DNA of 64,000 bases, taken from the NCBI GenBank assembly GCA_021736985.1, contig JAIPEW010000002.1, positions 62,001-126,000 of the forward strand. Reading direction: 5' to 3'. The position numbers were made by a program, and so were the translations under genes. Position 1 is the stretch's first letter, and each line of letters opens with the position of its first letter. The notes below the pieces were generated by a model. That model saw nothing but the letters and a program-made list of their open reading frames with translations, was not told the origin of the DNA and ran no database searches. The stretch is from Clostridiales bacterium (GTDB lineage: Bacteria; Bacillota; Desulfotomaculia; Desulfotomaculales; VENG01). This document shows, piece by piece, positions 20,620-30,304 of the stretch.

Positions 20620-21561
20620 CTAATTACAACCTTTTACACCAGTTAATCTACGTATTTCAGGCAGCAATTCCCTTGCTCTATTTTCTCCCTGTTTTACAGC
20701 ATAACTCATTTTATTATAGTCCCAAACGGAAATATCTTTTATCTCCGGCATAATAACGATATCAGCATATTCTCTTAATTTATATAGAACATTTTCCGAG
20801 GCCATTATATCAATGCTCTGGGATAAAACATCAAATATACTGCTTACCTGGTGCAAGACTTGCCCGTCATATCCCACATCTACTGCTATCACTACATCCA
20901 TTTCCATTTTTCTAAGAATGCGGGCTGGTACGTTTTCCCTAACTCCACCGTCCACAAGTTTTTTACCATTAATTATTTTAGGCTCGAATAAACCAGGAAT
21001 AGAACAGCTTGCCCTAACAGCTTTGCTTATTTCAACATCGCTTACTGTTTCAATTTCTTGGGGGGGAATTACAGTAAGAGGCTGTATAGAATTTATCGTT
21101 ACCTCACCGGGCATAAAAAGAACTAACTCCCCATTTCTAACGTCTACAGCAGTCACAGCTAAACAAACATTTCTGCATTCTCCAAGTCTTGTACTGATTC
21201 CAAGTAATCGCTCTATAGTAGACTCTAGATTTTTTCCAGGCAACAGCCCCGTAGGAATACTAAAAGGAAACGGCAGCCGTATTCTCTCAGCTACAGTTCC
21301 CAGAGCTAGCAGAAATATATTTTGTATAGCGCCAAATCCATCAAAGACATCAAATACATTTAAATTATTCATTTTTTTCTCAATATCTTCTGGCTCATAC
21401 CCTGCGGCAAACATGGAAGCAGCTATACTACCAGAACTGGACCCTACTACGGCATGCACTGGAATATTTTCTTCTAGCAAAACTTTTAATACACCTACGT
21501 GAGCAGCACCCCGTAAAAACCCCCCACCCAAAGCCAAACCTACACTGGGACACTTATTCAC
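20620..21561 (-). CDS. Patatin-like phospholipase (NTE/RssA family)
   Basis: GLALGGGFLRGAAHVGVL, GSSSG, DGGVRENVP. Confidence 0.9.
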   Translation of the reverse strand: MNKCPSVGLALGGGFLRGAAHVGVLKVLLEENIPVHAVVGSSSGSIAASMFAAGYEPEDIEKKMNNLNVFDVFDGFGAIQNIFLLALGTVAERIRLPFPFSIPTGLLPGKNLESTIERLLGISTRLGECRNVCLAVTAVDVRNGELVLFMPGEVTINSIQPLTVIPPQEIETVSDVEISKAVRASCSIPGLFEPKIINGKKLVDGGVRENVPARILRKMEMDVVIAVDVGYDGQVLHQVSSIFDVLSQSIDIMASENVLYKLREYADIVIMPEIKDISVWDYNKMSYAVKQGENRARELLPEIRRLTGVKGCN

Positions 21562-21635
21562 GTTAACACCCCGCCCTTTAATGATTTATATAACATTATA
21601 TGGGCGGGATAAATTAACAGTGTCTATACAAAAAC

Positions 21636-21785
21636 TTAATCACAATTTTTAAGTTTCTCTATTTCATATTCGATTTCTTCCATTCGCTGTAATATTTCAG
21701 GTTTAACAGAATGAGCCGGTATACGATTTTTCAAGTCTTCCAATTCTTTTCTTAATTTTAAAATTTTTTCTTTATTATTCAACAT
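21636..21785 (-). CDS. Small conserved-looking charged protein, 49 aa (absent from ORF track)
   Basis: MLNNKEKILKLRKELEDLKNRIPAHSVKPEILQRMEEIEYEIEKLKNCD; GGAGG just upstream (TTG codon 2 may be the true start); directly downstream of fur. Confidence 0.65.
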   Translation of the reverse strand: MLNNKEKILKLRKELEDLKNRIPAHSVKPEILQRMEEIEYEIEKLKNCD

Positions 21786-21826
21786 ATCCTCCAAGAGCAG
21801 TTAAGTAATTAATAAAAAAACATTTT

Positions 21827-22294
21827 CTAATTTTTTGCTCTTTTATTCAAACACTGCTCGCATAACCCGAAAATTTTTAACTCATGATTACTTATAGAGA
21901 ATTTATATTCTTTGTGAACTCTCTCTTCAAGTTCTTCAAGTAAATCTTCGTTTACTTCAATAATTTTTCCACATTCTGTACAAATTAGATGGTGGTGATA
22001 ATGACTTCCTTCCAGTGTTTCTCCAAATTCAAATCGTTTGCGCCCATCTCCAAAGTCAATACTTTGAATTATATTAAAGTTCATAAACAACTCCAGTGTA
22101 CGATAAACTGTAGCCAGGCCAACATCAGGAGATTTTTCCTTTACCAGGTTATAAATTTCTTCTGCACTTAAATGCTTTCCTTTATTCTCTGCTAAAACTT
22201 TTAAAACATCTTCCCTTTTAGGAGTTAATTTATAATCCCTGGTACGCAACTTTTCCTCTACTTCTTTTTTTATCTTTTCCAACTCAAACACCAC
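21827..22294 (-). CDS. fur: Ferric uptake regulator family protein
   Basis: TPKREDVLKVL, DVGLATVYRTLELF, HHHHLICTECGKIIE. Confidence 0.92.
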   Translation of the reverse strand: MVFELEKIKKEVEEKLRTRDYKLTPKREDVLKVLAENKGKHLSAEEIYNLVKEKSPDVGLATVYRTLELFMNFNIIQSIDFGDGRKRFEFGETLEGSHYHHHLICTECGKIIEVNEDLLEELEERVHKEYKFSISNHELKIFGLCEQCLNKRAKN

Positions 22295-22443
22295 CGGTTT
22301 AGTTGTTTTTATTTACTAGTAGTATATATAATTTATAACAATTATGTCAATTTATATTATCTTACAAAATTCTATTCAGTAATATATTTTAGATTTATCT
22401 TGTCTGCAAGACATAATCTTATAATACTGGTGCATCCTTTTTA

Positions 22444-23655
22444 TTATCTTTTGCGATTAAAAATATATTTTCTCCTATTTTTGTATCTTCTAGATGCAAT
22501 CCAAATTAATAATATCAACATTAAAACAATTACGCACAATAAAAAGGGACGGTAAATTAGACCAGGAGATACATTTTCTGCAGCTATTAAATCTACCCGT
22601 CCTAAAATCTTGTCTTCACAGCTTATAATCAATTCTGCAGCTTTATCACCTTTTTTTAAGGGAGCCTTAATATTAGCAAAAGTCTCAATTTCCATTTGTA
22701 CATTACCATCATATTCAACTGGGAAATTGTAGTTAAAATTATCCCGGGTCTTTAAATCGACTTCTTTTTTCCCCCTGGGCACACTAATATGAGTTATTAT
22801 TTCTCCTTTTTTGACCAGCTGTTTTAATTTATAATTATTAAAACCATAATCTAACATAGTAACAGCATCAGAATACATGTCATTTTGACTATCACTTTTT
22901 AATACTACAGCTATAAGTTCCCTGCTGCCATTACAGGCTGCACCTACTATACAGTGTTTAGCTGCATTCGTATAACCCGTTTTTATCCCTATAGCGTTTT
23001 CGTATTTGAACAACAATTTGTTATGATTATTCATCCATGTATGAGGATTCTCTTTAGATACATTTCTCTCTATTTCTTTATTAGGCATTGACACGATATG
23101 CCTGAATTGTTCATTCTGCATGGCATATCGTGATATAATTGCTAAATCACGGGCAGTTGTTTTATGGTTAGTATCCGGCATACCGTGTGGATTTACAAAG
23201 TGAGAATTTTGGGCCCCTAAATTCTGCGTTTTCTCATTCATGAATTGAGCAAAGTCATTAACAGACCCACTGATATACTCGGCTATAGCTACTGATGCGT
23301 CATTGGCCGAATTCAGCAATGATGCATAAAGAAGACTTTCCATTTTAATTTTTTCACCTTGCTGCAAGCCTATACTCGTTCCTCCTGTAGAAACGGCATT
23401 TCGGGTTACTGTAACCATGTCATTCAGACTAGTTTTTTCCAGCGCAATTATTCCTGTCAATACTTTTGTAGTACTTGCTGGATAGAACTGCATATCAGCA
23501 TTTTTTTCAAATAATACTTGACCATTTTTCGCATCTATCAAAATAGCTCCCCGGCCAGATAGATCTAATACTGCAGCATTAGCTAAACTGGCCGGGGAGG
23601 TTATAAACAAACAAAAAGCTAATATAAAAACAACTGCATAATGCATTGTCCTCAC
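22444..23655 (-). CDS. dacF: D-alanyl-D-alanine carboxypeptidase (DacF-type)
   Basis: YPASTTKVLTG (SxxK), SAND, KTGYTNAA; C-terminal TM anchor. Confidence 0.9.
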   Translation of the reverse strand: MRTMHYAVVFILAFCLFITSPASLANAAVLDLSGRGAILIDAKNGQVLFEKNADMQFYPASTTKVLTGIIALEKTSLNDMVTVTRNAVSTGGTSIGLQQGEKIKMESLLYASLLNSANDASVAIAEYISGSVNDFAQFMNEKTQNLGAQNSHFVNPHGMPDTNHKTTARDLAIISRYAMQNEQFRHIVSMPNKEIERNVSKENPHTWMNNHNKLLFKYENAIGIKTGYTNAAKHCIVGAACNGSRELIAVVLKSDSQNDMYSDAVTMLDYGFNNYKLKQLVKKGEIITHISVPRGKKEVDLKTRDNFNYNFPVEYDGNVQMEIETFANIKAPLKKGDKAAELIISCEDKILGRVDLIAAENVSPGLIYRPFLLCVIVLMLILLIWIASRRYKNRRKYIFNRKR

Positions 23656-23660
23656 CTACA

Positions 23661-25607
23661 TCATAAGTAACTTTCTGACTGCTTCCATATTCTGCTTATT
23701 GCTAGAATAAGCATCAGGGTAAACACTACAATAATTACCATTAAAAACAGTATCCACGGACCTTGAAATATTTCTAACAGTTTATTTAATATTCCTCCAG
23801 CAGTAAATGCAATTAAAAATATTGACGGCCAGATAACAAAGGCATCTTTCCATCCCAGTTCTTTTATAATAACCATTGTTGTAGCAATACATGGTACGAA
23901 CAATGTAAGGGTTACCAGGGCTACAAATTGTTGCAGCATTGGCATAGAAAGGCTCATCATTCCTGCCGTACCAAAATCCCTACGAATAAAGCCCATAAGA
24001 AAAGCATTTGCTGATTCTTTGGGTAACCCCAGCCACCCCACTGTAACAGGTTGCATAATAACTTGTATTGCTTCCAACAGGCCCGTTATTTTAAATAAGC
24101 TGAGAAGCAGAGCCCCTCCGATAAATATATATGCTGCTTCCTTTAGGAAGTCGTAAGTTCTGTCCCACGTCTTTTTTAAAACATTTTCTACGCGCGGCAA
24201 TCTCAGTGCGGGTAAATCAATCATCAAAGGCGATGTATACCCGGGCAAAAATCTTCCTAGTAAGGTTCCTACCCCTAACAATATTGAGAAAATAATAATT
24301 ATATAAAATATTAAATATTTAGGGCCCATACTGGCTAAAATTGCTGTAATAAAAGCCATTTGAGCTGAACAAGGAACTGCAAGAGCCAAAAGAAATATGG
24401 CTATACGCCTTTCCCTTTGTGATTCCAAAATTCGAGTCGTTATACAAGCCATAGTCACACAACCAAAACCAAGAACTAAAGGAATAATAGCTTGTCCGTT
24501 TAATCCCAGGTAGCTTGTTGCCCGGTCGAGCATAATTGCCATCCTGGGAAGATATCCCAAATCTTCCAACAGAGACAGCACCAAAAAGAAACCCAGTACC
24601 AGCGGCAATAAGAGGCCAATTACATAAGTTACTGTCATGGTTAAAACGCCAAACTGGCCGACTAACAAAGTCCCTATCGCAGATGCAGGATCTATATAAT
24701 TTCCTATTAAAGTGCGAATGGCAGGCTCATAATACTGTCCCATTACTACACCTTCGGTGAAACCAACTATTTTTTGGGCAATTAAAACTCCCATTATTTC
24801 ATATAGACCCCAGAGAACAATTATTAGAACTGGAAATCCTATTAAGGGATTAAGCAACCACTCTCCAATTCTTGCTCCAAGTGGATCTTTGACCAGTGAT
24901 GTTTTTTTATCCTGGACACTATTATTTACAATTTCATTAACTTCATTACGGCGAATTTGGTAAAAAGTATCCTTTTTGATTTCATCATTAATTTTATAAC
25001 TTGAAGCTAAATCCTTGTTTCCATCTAAAATAAATAAGGCTTCCTGCCTGCTTGCACCATAATTTTCCATCAAGCTTTTTATCTCTTTATTTATATATTC
25101 GTTTATGCAATTACTTAAATTAAAATTTTTGTCCAGCAATTTTTCTTTTAATTCATTGACTTCTTTATATTCTATAGCTACAGTGGAGATAACGGGTACA
25201 CCCAGTGATTCCTGTAAAACCGCAGTATCAATTTCCAGGTTTAACTTCTCTGCTTCATCAATGCAGTTGAGAGCTACTACCACAGGTACTCCTGCATCTA
25301 TCAATTGACGTGTTAAAAAAAGATCCCGCTCCAAATTAACAGCATTAACTACATTTATAACTAAGGAAGCATTTAAGACAAGGTCTCTGATTACATATTC
25401 TTCCTGGCTCATCCCAGAAAGACCGTATACACCTGGAGTATCCACTACAACACTTGCATTCCACTCTCCCTCAGATATCTTCACTGTAGTTCCTGGAAAA
25501 TTTGATATTTCCCTGTACTCCCCGGTTAAAGCCGTAAAAATTGCTGACTTACCTACATTGGGATTACCTATTAGGACAATTTTATTATTACATGCTTGAT
25601 TACTCAT
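23661..25607 (-). CDS. feoB: Ferrous iron transport protein B
   Basis: GNPNVGKSAIFTALTG, NFPGTTV, DTPGVYGL, gate motifs (GFGCVTMA; PCSAQMAF; PCIATTMVI). Confidence 0.96.
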   Translation of the reverse strand: MSNQACNNKIVLIGNPNVGKSAIFTALTGEYREISNFPGTTVKISEGEWNASVVVDTPGVYGLSGMSQEEYVIRDLVLNASLVINVVNAVNLERDLFLTRQLIDAGVPVVVALNCIDEAEKLNLEIDTAVLQESLGVPVISTVAIEYKEVNELKEKLLDKNFNLSNCINEYINKEIKSLMENYGASRQEALFILDGNKDLASSYKINDEIKKDTFYQIRRNEVNEIVNNSVQDKKTSLVKDPLGARIGEWLLNPLIGFPVLIIVLWGLYEIMGVLIAQKIVGFTEGVVMGQYYEPAIRTLIGNYIDPASAIGTLLVGQFGVLTMTVTYVIGLLLPLVLGFFLVLSLLEDLGYLPRMAIMLDRATSYLGLNGQAIIPLVLGFGCVTMACITTRILESQRERRIAIFLLALAVPCSAQMAFITAILASMGPKYLIFYIIIIFSILLGVGTLLGRFLPGYTSPLMIDLPALRLPRVENVLKKTWDRTYDFLKEAAYIFIGGALLLSLFKITGLLEAIQVIMQPVTVGWLGLPKESANAFLMGFIRRDFGTAGMMSLSMPMLQQFVALVTLTLFVPCIATTMVIIKELGWKDAFVIWPSIFLIAFTAGGILNKLLEIFQGPWILFLMVIIVVFTLMLILAISRIWKQSESYL

Positions 25608-25633
25608 TGTATTCCTCCACCCAAATAAAAATC

Positions 25634-25648
25634 GGCCTTGCTAAGGCC
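25634..25648 (-). terminator. Terminator-like hairpin between feoA and feoB
   Basis: Minus strand AAGGCCTTAGCAAGGCCGATTTTTATTT: GGCCTT-agc-AAGGCC stem followed by T-rich tail. Confidence 0.5.
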
Positions 25649-25669
25649 TTGGTAAAAAAAACTAGCAAT

Positions 25670-25954
25670 TTATTTACAAGCAGTCGCATTATTATTTTCT
25701 GACAAAACGCATTTTTCACATTGCCGGAGGGGAACAGGAACAGGTTCTACCCCAATTTTTTTTGCTAGACCACGACCGAGTGCTATTTGCTGTCTGCGCT
25801 TACATACTATCACGGGCCCGGCAGGTATCACCTGGCAGCAAGTAATCATCTCACCTTCACTTATACCAAGTCGTATAGCTTTAGTCCTTATATTTTTGTT
25901 ATCTATATTAGTTACTTTAACAACTTGTCCCTTTTTAGCCTTATCAAGATTCAT
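25670..25954 (-). CDS. feoA: Ferrous iron transport protein A (FeoA domain) with Cys-containing C-terminal tail
   Basis: SH3-like FeoA domain (AIRLGISEGEMITCCQ), adjacent to feoB. Confidence 0.88.
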   Translation of the reverse strand: MNLDKAKKGQVVKVTNIDNKNIRTKAIRLGISEGEMITCCQVIPAGPVIVCKRRQQIALGRGLAKKIGVEPVPVPLRQCEKCVLSENNNATACK

Positions 25955-25976
25955 GGCTAGCCTCCAAGTTTTTTAA

Positions 25977-25991
25977 TGATAATCATTTTCA
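25977..25991 (-). promoter_or_regulatory. Fur-box-like 7-1-7 palindrome upstream of feoA
   Basis: TGATAAT-C-ATTTTCA, one mismatch to TGATAATnATTATCA. Confidence 0.8.
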
Positions 25992-26192
25992 AAATTGATT
26001 ATAGATTATTATGAATCATTAGGTCAACTATAAATTTATTAAATAATCAAATTTAATAAATTTTGGCCTCAGTTCTATAATAACTAATATGATAAACTTG
26101 TTGATAATCTCTAAATTTTAAAAAATTTTAACTGTTGTTAAATTATGTCCATAAAATAAGAAAAATTATATCCCCGGGTCCCAACGCATACT

Positions 26193-26330
26193 TTAACTAG
26201 CATACCAGACAAATATGCCCAATATAATTACAGAAAAAAGAGAAAACAATAACAACAATAAAAATACAGGATCTATGGCCAACCTACCTATGCGTATTTT
26301 AGTTAGGCCATTACTTTTTTTATTTTTCAT
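26193..26330 (-). CDS. Small single-TM protein, 45 aa (absent from ORF track)
   Basis: MKNKKSNGLTKIRIGRLAIDPVFLLLLLFSLFSVIILGIFVWYAS; AGGAGG Shine-Dalgarno at good spacing. Confidence 0.6.
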   Translation of the reverse strand: MKNKKSNGLTKIRIGRLAIDPVFLLLLLFSLFSVIILGIFVWYAS

Positions 26331-26607
26331 AGTACTTCCTCCTGCTCTTTTATTTTACAAAAGCAGCTTTCCATGCCTGGTTTGTGACGTATGGTAAGAA
26401 ACAATTCACCGAGAGAAAAACTGTAAGCTGTAACAATGGGTTACATCCCCTTACAAGCTTAAGACAAAACATGAAAATGGTTCCCCCGGCTTACTGTATT
26501 TGCCTAAATTTATATTTTCAATAAAGTAACTACTTTGAATCATTTTTATTTATAAAAAGACAAAGCAAAATCAAGAGTTTACTCTGCCTTTTTTATTTTT
26601 CAATATT

Positions 26608-27753
26608 TTATCTCCACTGTTTAGGTTTTTCTCCTACAGCAAAACTAATATTTTTCAAGCAGCCATTCCTGTAAATTAATATATTACCTTTTTCACCTAT
26701 TTCCATATTGTTTATGACATTGGCTAAATCCTGGGTAGTCTTTGTTTTTTGCCCGTTAATTTTTAACGCAATATCCCATTGTTTTAAACCAGCTTTATCT
26801 GCAGGACTGCCTGGAACTACGCCCCTTATAACAATACCGTCATCACTCTCTAAGTTAAAATAATGCGCTACATCAGGGGTTAGATTAGTCATTTGTATTC
26901 CCAACCACGGGTGAGATACTTTGCCTTTTTCCAGCAATTGATCGAGCACACCTTTTACAGTTTTTGTTGGAATGGCAAAACCTATTCCCTGGGCCCTGGC
27001 AACTGCCGTATTAATACCAATAACTTCGCCATCTAAATTAATTAAAGGCCCGCCGCTATTTCCCGGGTTAATCGCTGCATCAGTTTGCAATAAATCTTTA
27101 TAGCGCCTGTTTTCAACAGTTACAGGACGTCCCTTCGCACTAATAACACCAACCGTAACAGTATGGTCAAAACCAAAAGGATTGCCTATAGCTATAACCC
27201 AGTTTCCTACTTTTATATCCTCAGAACTGCCTATTTTCAAGTGGGGCAGGTTACTTGCTCCTTTTAATTTAAGCACAGCCAGATCAAGATCGTAATCTGC
27301 ACCTATTACTTCTGCAAGATATTCCATATCTTTACCGCCGATAGTTACTTTAATTTCTGTTGCCCCGGAAATCACATGCTGGTTAGTAATAACTGTCCCA
27401 TCCTCGGATATTATAAATCCGGAACCTATCCCAGTCTCCTTACTTTTTTTTGATGGCATTTGATCTCCAAAAAAATAGCGAAACAAGGGATCATTAGAAT
27501 ACGGAACAGCAACCTGGTTAATTTTAATTGTACTAATTTTTACTACTGCTGGCCCTGCAGACTTCACTATATTGGAAATTTCATTAGGGCCAACCCCCGG
27601 CCTATATTTTTGAGCTGATGCATTTCCACCGCCTACAACAGGTGCCGATTTTCCTGTCAAATCGCTTACAAGCAAACATCCGCCCACAAACATCATTCCG
27701 ATAAAAAAAGCAGCCAGGCTAATAAATAAGGCTAATTTCTTATTATTTTCCAT
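26608..27753 (-). CDS. htrA: HtrA/DegQ-like serine protease with PDZ domain
   Basis: TNQHVI, DLAVLK, INPGNSGGPL catalytic motifs; C-terminal PDZ; N-terminal TM. Confidence 0.93.
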   Translation of the reverse strand: MENNKKLALFISLAAFFIGMMFVGGCLLVSDLTGKSAPVVGGGNASAQKYRPGVGPNEISNIVKSAGPAVVKISTIKINQVAVPYSNDPLFRYFFGDQMPSKKSKETGIGSGFIISEDGTVITNQHVISGATEIKVTIGGKDMEYLAEVIGADYDLDLAVLKLKGASNLPHLKIGSSEDIKVGNWVIAIGNPFGFDHTVTVGVISAKGRPVTVENRRYKDLLQTDAAINPGNSGGPLINLDGEVIGINTAVARAQGIGFAIPTKTVKGVLDQLLEKGKVSHPWLGIQMTNLTPDVAHYFNLESDDGIVIRGVVPGSPADKAGLKQWDIALKINGQKTKTTQDLANVINNMEIGEKGNILIYRNGCLKNISFAVGEKPKQWR

Positions 27754-27915
27754 ATTCCCTCCCCCTTTCACAAAATTCTAAAACAACGGTTTAGAAACAA
27801 GCATAAAACCACAGGCTCACAAGTATAGCTTTTATCAAACAACTCGCTTAAATAATATCAAACATATGCGCAAAATGCTATATTACCTTTTTAAAAAGCG
27901 TACAATAAATTAAAA

Positions 27916-27948
27916 AAATAGTTGAAAGTAGTATACTTTCAACTATTT
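27916..27948 (-). terminator. Intrinsic terminator downstream of the SLC13-type permease
   Basis: AAATAGTTGAAAGTA-gta-TACTTTCAACTATTT with T-run on the minus-strand 3' side. Confidence 0.75.
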
Positions 27949-27985
27949 CTTATATTTACTGTATTACCTGTTTTAAGTTACCGTA

Positions 27986-29380
27986 TTAATTAATATTTTC
28001 TTGAACACTTTGCTCTGCCAGGCGCTTATTAAAAATACTCAAAATACCGGCTACAATTAATGATACTACCAGGGTACCAACAAGAGTGACTAACTTGGGT
28101 AGAACAAACCACATCCAGATATAAACGTTTGCTATTATAATTGACATAACCATTAAAGGAAAGGCTATTTTGAAAAATTTCATAAATGTAATTCGCGCTC
28201 CTTGCTTTTCAGCCATTCCTATAACCACAACATTGGCCGAAGCACCAATAATAGTCCCGTTACCACCCAGGCATGCACCCAGGGAAAGCGACCACCACAG
28301 GAAATTCTGCATTGCATTAATATCTGCATTATTGGCTGCCATACTCTTTATAAGCGGTATCATTGTAGCAACATACGGTATATTGTCTACAAAGGCTGAA
28401 AACATCGATGACATCCAGAGGATTAAAACCCCGGTCGGCAGCACAACTCCACCAGTGAGTTCAAGCAAGAAATCTGCTAATATTTTAATGATTCCTACTT
28501 CCTCCAGGGCCCCTACAATAACAAAGAGTCCCAGGAAGAAAAAGATTACTGGCCATTCCACGTTTTGCAGCGGGTGTTCCGGGTCAGCGTTGGTAATTAG
28601 CAGCAGCAGGGAAGCACCAGACAGTGCTATTACACTGGATTCCAGGTGCAATACCTGGTGCAGAAAAAATCCCAGGATAGTCAAGCCTAAAACCAGGAGG
28701 CATTTTTTCATTAACTTAACATCTTTAAGTTCCTGTTTTTCGTCCAGTTCATAAATGCGCTGCTGTGTCTGCGGCGTTATTACCATCCTTCGCTTATAGA
28801 TTAGTTGACAGATAAATACTGTTACCACGTGTACCAGTATAATTACCGGCGCAAGGTTAATTACAAAATCTACAAAGCCCAGGTGTGTCGCACTTCCAAT
28901 CATTATATTAGGCGGGTCACCAATAAGCGTAGCTGTTCCACCTATGTTGGAAGATAATATTTCTACAATTAAAAAAGGAATCGGGCTAAGTTCCAGTTTT
29001 TTAGCAATGGCAAAAGTTACCGGGACAACTAATAAAACGGTGGTTACATTGTCCAATAGTGCAGATGATATTGCCGTTATTGCTGCTAGAGAAGCCATAA
29101 TAGCCAGCGGACGCCCGTGGGCAGCTTTAGCTGCTTTAATTGCTAAAAATTCAAAAATTCCGGTTTCCCGGGTTATTCCTACTATTATCATCATACCGAC
29201 TAAAAGACCGATCGTGTTCCAGTCTATATACTCTACAGCAAGTTCCGGGGTCAATATCCCAACAAAGATTAGAACTGCTGCTCCAACAAATGCAATTACA
29301 GCACGGTGGACCTTTTCGGAAATGATAATAGCATAGGTTACCAAAAACACTGCTAGAACGAAAATAACTTGTACATCCAT
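27986..29380 (-). CDS. SLC13/ArsB-NhaD family permease
   Basis: Multi-TM; SSNIGGTATLIGDPPNIMIGS and GGNGTIIGASANVVVIG repeats typical of the ion transporter superfamily. Confidence 0.85.
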   Translation of the reverse strand: MDVQVIFVLAVFLVTYAIIISEKVHRAVIAFVGAAVLIFVGILTPELAVEYIDWNTIGLLVGMMIIVGITRETGIFEFLAIKAAKAAHGRPLAIMASLAAITAISSALLDNVTTVLLVVPVTFAIAKKLELSPIPFLIVEILSSNIGGTATLIGDPPNIMIGSATHLGFVDFVINLAPVIILVHVVTVFICQLIYKRRMVITPQTQQRIYELDEKQELKDVKLMKKCLLVLGLTILGFFLHQVLHLESSVIALSGASLLLLITNADPEHPLQNVEWPVIFFFLGLFVIVGALEEVGIIKILADFLLELTGGVVLPTGVLILWMSSMFSAFVDNIPYVATMIPLIKSMAANNADINAMQNFLWWSLSLGACLGGNGTIIGASANVVVIGMAEKQGARITFMKFFKIAFPLMVMSIIIANVYIWMWFVLPKLVTLVGTLVVSLIVAGILSIFNKRLAEQSVQENIN

Positions 29381-29640
29381 TACTTTTAATTTCCCTCCAA
29401 TTATAACAAGATATAAAACTAAATAATAAATTAATTATTTATATAAAATTAGCATTAAATACATTTAAAAATATATTTTAATTTTTAGAATTTCGACAGG
29501 TATAGACAACTTTCCTGCTATTGTACTTATAAATTTACACATAAAAAATCGGACTTTTGCATCCGTAAAATATAATACCATACCACGATTTTCTATTCAA
29601 TTTACAACTTTTACAATCAGAAAAAAAACCGGTGCAAAAC

Positions 29641-30260
29641 TGAGCAGCCCATGTCAAATAGACACTTAAAAAAAATAAAAGTTTTATGCTAAAATCTGAT
29701 TCCGGTATTATATCAAGATCCAGACTTTTAGGTTTTTATGTAATCTTTTCATATTGTAAAAATTTATGTATTCATCAATCGCTTATTTCAACTCCTCTAT
29801 ATATAACATTTTTGCAAATAGTACATCTCGGATTTAATGATTCCCCCAAAACCTTTCATAGGTTCATTATTAATGCATCTGCTGACTCGGACATACTTTG
29901 GGCCCACAAATACTATCCAGCTTATTTTTAAACTGACTATTAATATATTGAAAACCTCTGCCTCTATGAAAAAATGGATCAGATCTAGATTGGCGGTTAC
30001 TGCTAAATCAAATGTTTGAAAGACAATCTGGTTATTATTAGAGGAGCTAAGTACATAGGAGACAATGCTTTTGTCACTAAATCCAGTACCGCACCCAGAT
30101 AGGCTTTCTGCCCATTTGTAGGTTTGAATTCTGTGACATCAGTTAACCTTTTCTAGTTCGGGTTTTCTACCTAGAACTTTCTGTTCAGTACATCTCCCAA
30201 TAAAAACGCCCCCTTTATAAAAACAGTTTTTAAATTAAACTGTCTACTATAAAGGGAGCA
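29641..30260 (-). mobile_element. Degenerate IS3-family (IS150-like group) element remnant
   Basis: Minus-strand pieces read VTEFKPTNGQKAYLGAVLDL, SSSNNNQIVFQTFDLAVTAN, HRGRGFQYINSQFKNKLDS, SRCINNEPMKGFGGIIKSEMYY (IS3 DDE transposase pieces) with stops and frameshifts; TGTCAAATAGACA-type and TGTCTACTATAAAGGGAG ends. Confidence 0.8.
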
Positions 30261-30304
30261 TATCATTTTTTTATAATAATTAATAATAATACAATTTAAA
30301 CACT

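Noticed and set aside
29686-30019. Plus-strand ORFs 29686-29931 and 29837-30019
   Set aside because: They are the reverse complement of the degenerate IS3 transposase remnant.
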